A stretch of DNA of 64,000 nt from Diprion similis (Eukaryota > Arthropoda > Insecta > Hymenoptera > Diprionidae). Below the pieces are notes generated by a model that worked only from the letters and a program-made list of their open reading frames with translations, was not told where the DNA came from and did not search any database. Both the position numbers and the translations under genes were made by a program. The stretch lies in assembly GCF_021155765.1 (NCBI RefSeq), contig NC_060114.1, positions 15,013,501-15,077,500 of the forward strand, given 5' to 3'. Within the stretch, counting starts at the first letter, position 1. Every line of letters starts with the position of its first letter. Below are positions 62,278 to 64,000 of this stretch, one piece after another.

Positions 62278-64000
62278 CTACGCCTCGTTCTTAAGCATCT
62301 CCTTAAGAACAGTGCGTTTCGGTTTTTCGCTCGGGGTCAGAGGCATTTTGTCGATGAATCTGACGCCGCCCTTCAGCTGTTTCCTCTCGATAACTTCGGA
62401 GGCGACAAGATCGACGATATCCTTCTCGGTGACCTCCGCACCAGGATTTTTAACGACAAAGGCAACAGGACGTTCAACGTCAATTTTATCCGGCTTCCCG
62501 ACGACGGCGCACTCCTTGACTCCCGGGTGCGTAATTATTATGCTTTCAAGTTCAGCGGGGGCGATCTGGTTCCCCCTGTACTTGATCATCTCCTTCAACT
62601 TGTCCAGTACGTAGATCAGACCGTCTTCGTCATAGTACCCGATGTCCCCGGAGTGTAACCACATGTCCTTGTCAATGGCCTCCGCGGTCGCTTCCGGGTC
62701 GTTTCGGTAGCCCTTCATGATGCACGGACTCTGCCAACAGATTTCCCCGGTCTCACCTGGACCCAGGATCTTCCCGGTAGAGCGCTCGATCACCTTGCAG
62801 GCGATGCCGTAAACCGGGCGTCCGCAGGATCCGGGCTTGGAGTTAGGGTCCTGGATGGTGGCGGCTCCTCCGAGTTCGGTCATCCCGTACCCCAGGATGA
62901 CGACAGTCTTAGGCAGGGTAGCCTTGAGCTTCCCGAAAGCCTCGGCTGTGACGACACCACCACCGCCGGATATCTTCTCGAGTGACGACATGTCGTACTT
63001 TTCCAAGCATCCGGAGTATATCAACCTTATGAGAATGCTCGAGCCCATTAGGACCCAATTGATCTTGTACTTTTCTATCAGCTGACTGCAGAAGTCCTCT
63101 TCAAAGGCGGGTGTTATCACCCGTTTCATGTTACCCGCTACACAGAGGAACATGCCGATCAGGCCGGATATCCAATAGAGCGACGAGAACACCGTGCAAG
63201 TCTTGCCCTCCAGTTGGAGCAACTTCACCGCCCCGAACTGGAGCATGACTGTTCTGTGCGTGTGCTCGACCCCCTTTGGCAGCCCGCTACTTCCGCTACT
63301 GCAAACGATCAGAGCGATTTGGGAGTCGTCTTCGAGTTCCGAGCATTTGAAGTTCTCCATATCTTCCACCGTGTGATGATCCAACACGGAACGGAAGGAG
63401 GTGCATTTTGAATGCTCTCCGAACACCACGACCTCAGCGTCGTTGTTAGACTCCCTTAACGCGACGAGAACCGTGCAGGCGGACTCCTCGTCGCAGAATA
63501 CAATCTTCGGTTGCGACATCCCGTTCATGTACTTGAGGTCCTCTGTGGGAAGAATAAACATGAAGCATTCGGTGATGCCACCCTGAAAAGATGGAGATGG
63601 AAGTCGATACTCACTGCAGTTCATTATCGGATCCCAGGGTGCGACGGCTCCGCCGCAGTAGAGAGTAGCGTACATCGGTATCACAGTGTCGCAGTGATTG
63701 TGGGTGCAGATTGCGACCACTTCTCCGGCCTTGATGCCCTTTTTCCTTAGCCAGAGTGCCGTTCTCACACTGCGATCCCACATCTGGCCGTAAGTGTCCT
63801 CAACCCCGGTTACGGCATCGACCTGTATAGGAAATTCTCAATCACCGATGTTGTCCAAAGAAAGAGGAAGTGATTGGCTTACCTGTGCCACGAAGTCCGG
63901 AGTTGCTTTGAACTTCCGGAGGATGAATTCTCCGACACTTGTTCTCGGTGGTGGGACTAGGAAGTTGGGAGCCGGGGTCCTCAGTATCTTACTCTCGACA
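62278..64000 (-). CDS. Acyl-CoA synthetase, 4-coumarate-CoA ligase / luciferin-4-monooxygenase-like, 5' end beyond window
   Basis: Minus-strand exons: 63883-64000 (partial), 63615-63822, 62278-63542; introns of 60 and 72 nt. About 529 residues are visible. This is an ANL adenylate-forming enzyme that activates a carboxylate with ATP and transfers it to CoA. Motifs in order: SSGSSGLPKGVEHTH (P-loop, A3; Ser replaces the usual Thr), YGMTELGG (A5), GEICWQSPCIMKGY, WLHSGDIGYYDEDG (A7), DKLKEMIKYRGNQIAPAELE (A8 hinge, DK instead of DR), and TPSEKPKRT with the catalytic lysine near the C-terminus (Glu replaces the usual Gly). It ends LKNEA, not SKL, so there is no canonical peroxisomal signal, unlike firefly luciferase and many relatives. 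The substrate cannot be told. The N-terminal few tens of residues lie beyond 64000. Confidence 0.93.
63543..63614 (-). other. 72-nt stop-free intron of length 3n in the acyl-CoA synthetase gene
   Basis: Donor A|GTGAGT and acceptor TTCTTCCCACAG|AG. Splicing joins TGC-A to AG-GAC, giving NCKDLKYMNG, which restores the usual family spacing between the PWDP motif and QPKIVF. Retained, it would insert 24 residues without a stop, so the uninterrupted frame is misleading. Confidence 0.8.

Noticed and set aside
63583-63614. 32-nt intron ending at the first CTTTTCAG in the acyl-CoA synthetase gene
   Set aside because: It would shift the frame; the downstream acceptor CCCACAG at 63543 keeps it and restores family spacing.

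Overview
The window looks like nuclear DNA of an arthropod, most likely a holometabolous insect. The evidence is short phase-conserved introns (about 60-130 nt in the dense genes), AATAAA poly(A) signals, insect-type genes and several small non-autonomous DNA transposons. A hymenopteran such as a sawfly is my guess and is not proven here. There is nothing bacterial or viral in it.

Layout. (1) 1-4540 is a tandem satellite with a monomer of about 312 bp and roughly 14.5 copies. Its right edge decays through recognisable but diverged monomers to about 5060, and a last isolated relic lies at 5408-5690. (2) 5931-15165 (+) can be spliced, with matching phase at every junction, into one 28-exon gene of 2,080 codons. 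It carries four consecutive copies of a six-transmembrane voltage-sensor/pore domain followed by a cyclic-nucleotide-binding domain. This is the architecture of the pseudotetrameric CNGK (tetra-KCNG) channels, but none of the four pore loops has the potassium-selectivity signature GYG/GFG. This is the most interesting object in the window. (3) 17352-22911 (+) is a complete three-exon FoxB-type forkhead transcription factor with a Groucho-binding eh1 motif. (4) 27773-27970 (-) is one probable first coding exon of an unidentified polyglutamine-containing protein. (5) 31069-33902 and 44686-48014 (+) are two tandem copies of a mitochondrial-type aspartate aminotransferase without a targeting peptide. 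They have identical exon sizes, and each has substitutions at cofactor-contacting residues. (6) 62278-64000 (-) is an acyl-CoA synthetase / 4-coumarate-CoA-ligase / luciferase-like gene running off the right edge, with a 72-nt intron that leaves the reading frame open.

Between these lie long non-coding stretches (about 34-44.6 kb and 48-62.2 kb) with microsatellites and at least seven small inverted-repeat (MITE-like) elements. Two of those have piggyBac-like ends and TTAA/TTAT target duplications, and two sit inside channel introns. A local excess of ATCGG/CCGAT words occupies about 49.3-56 kb. The genes do not form an obvious pathway: a signalling channel, a developmental regulator, an amino-acid transaminase pair and an adenylate-forming enzyme are simply neighbours. 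All gene models are read from sequence by eye, using splice phase and family motifs.
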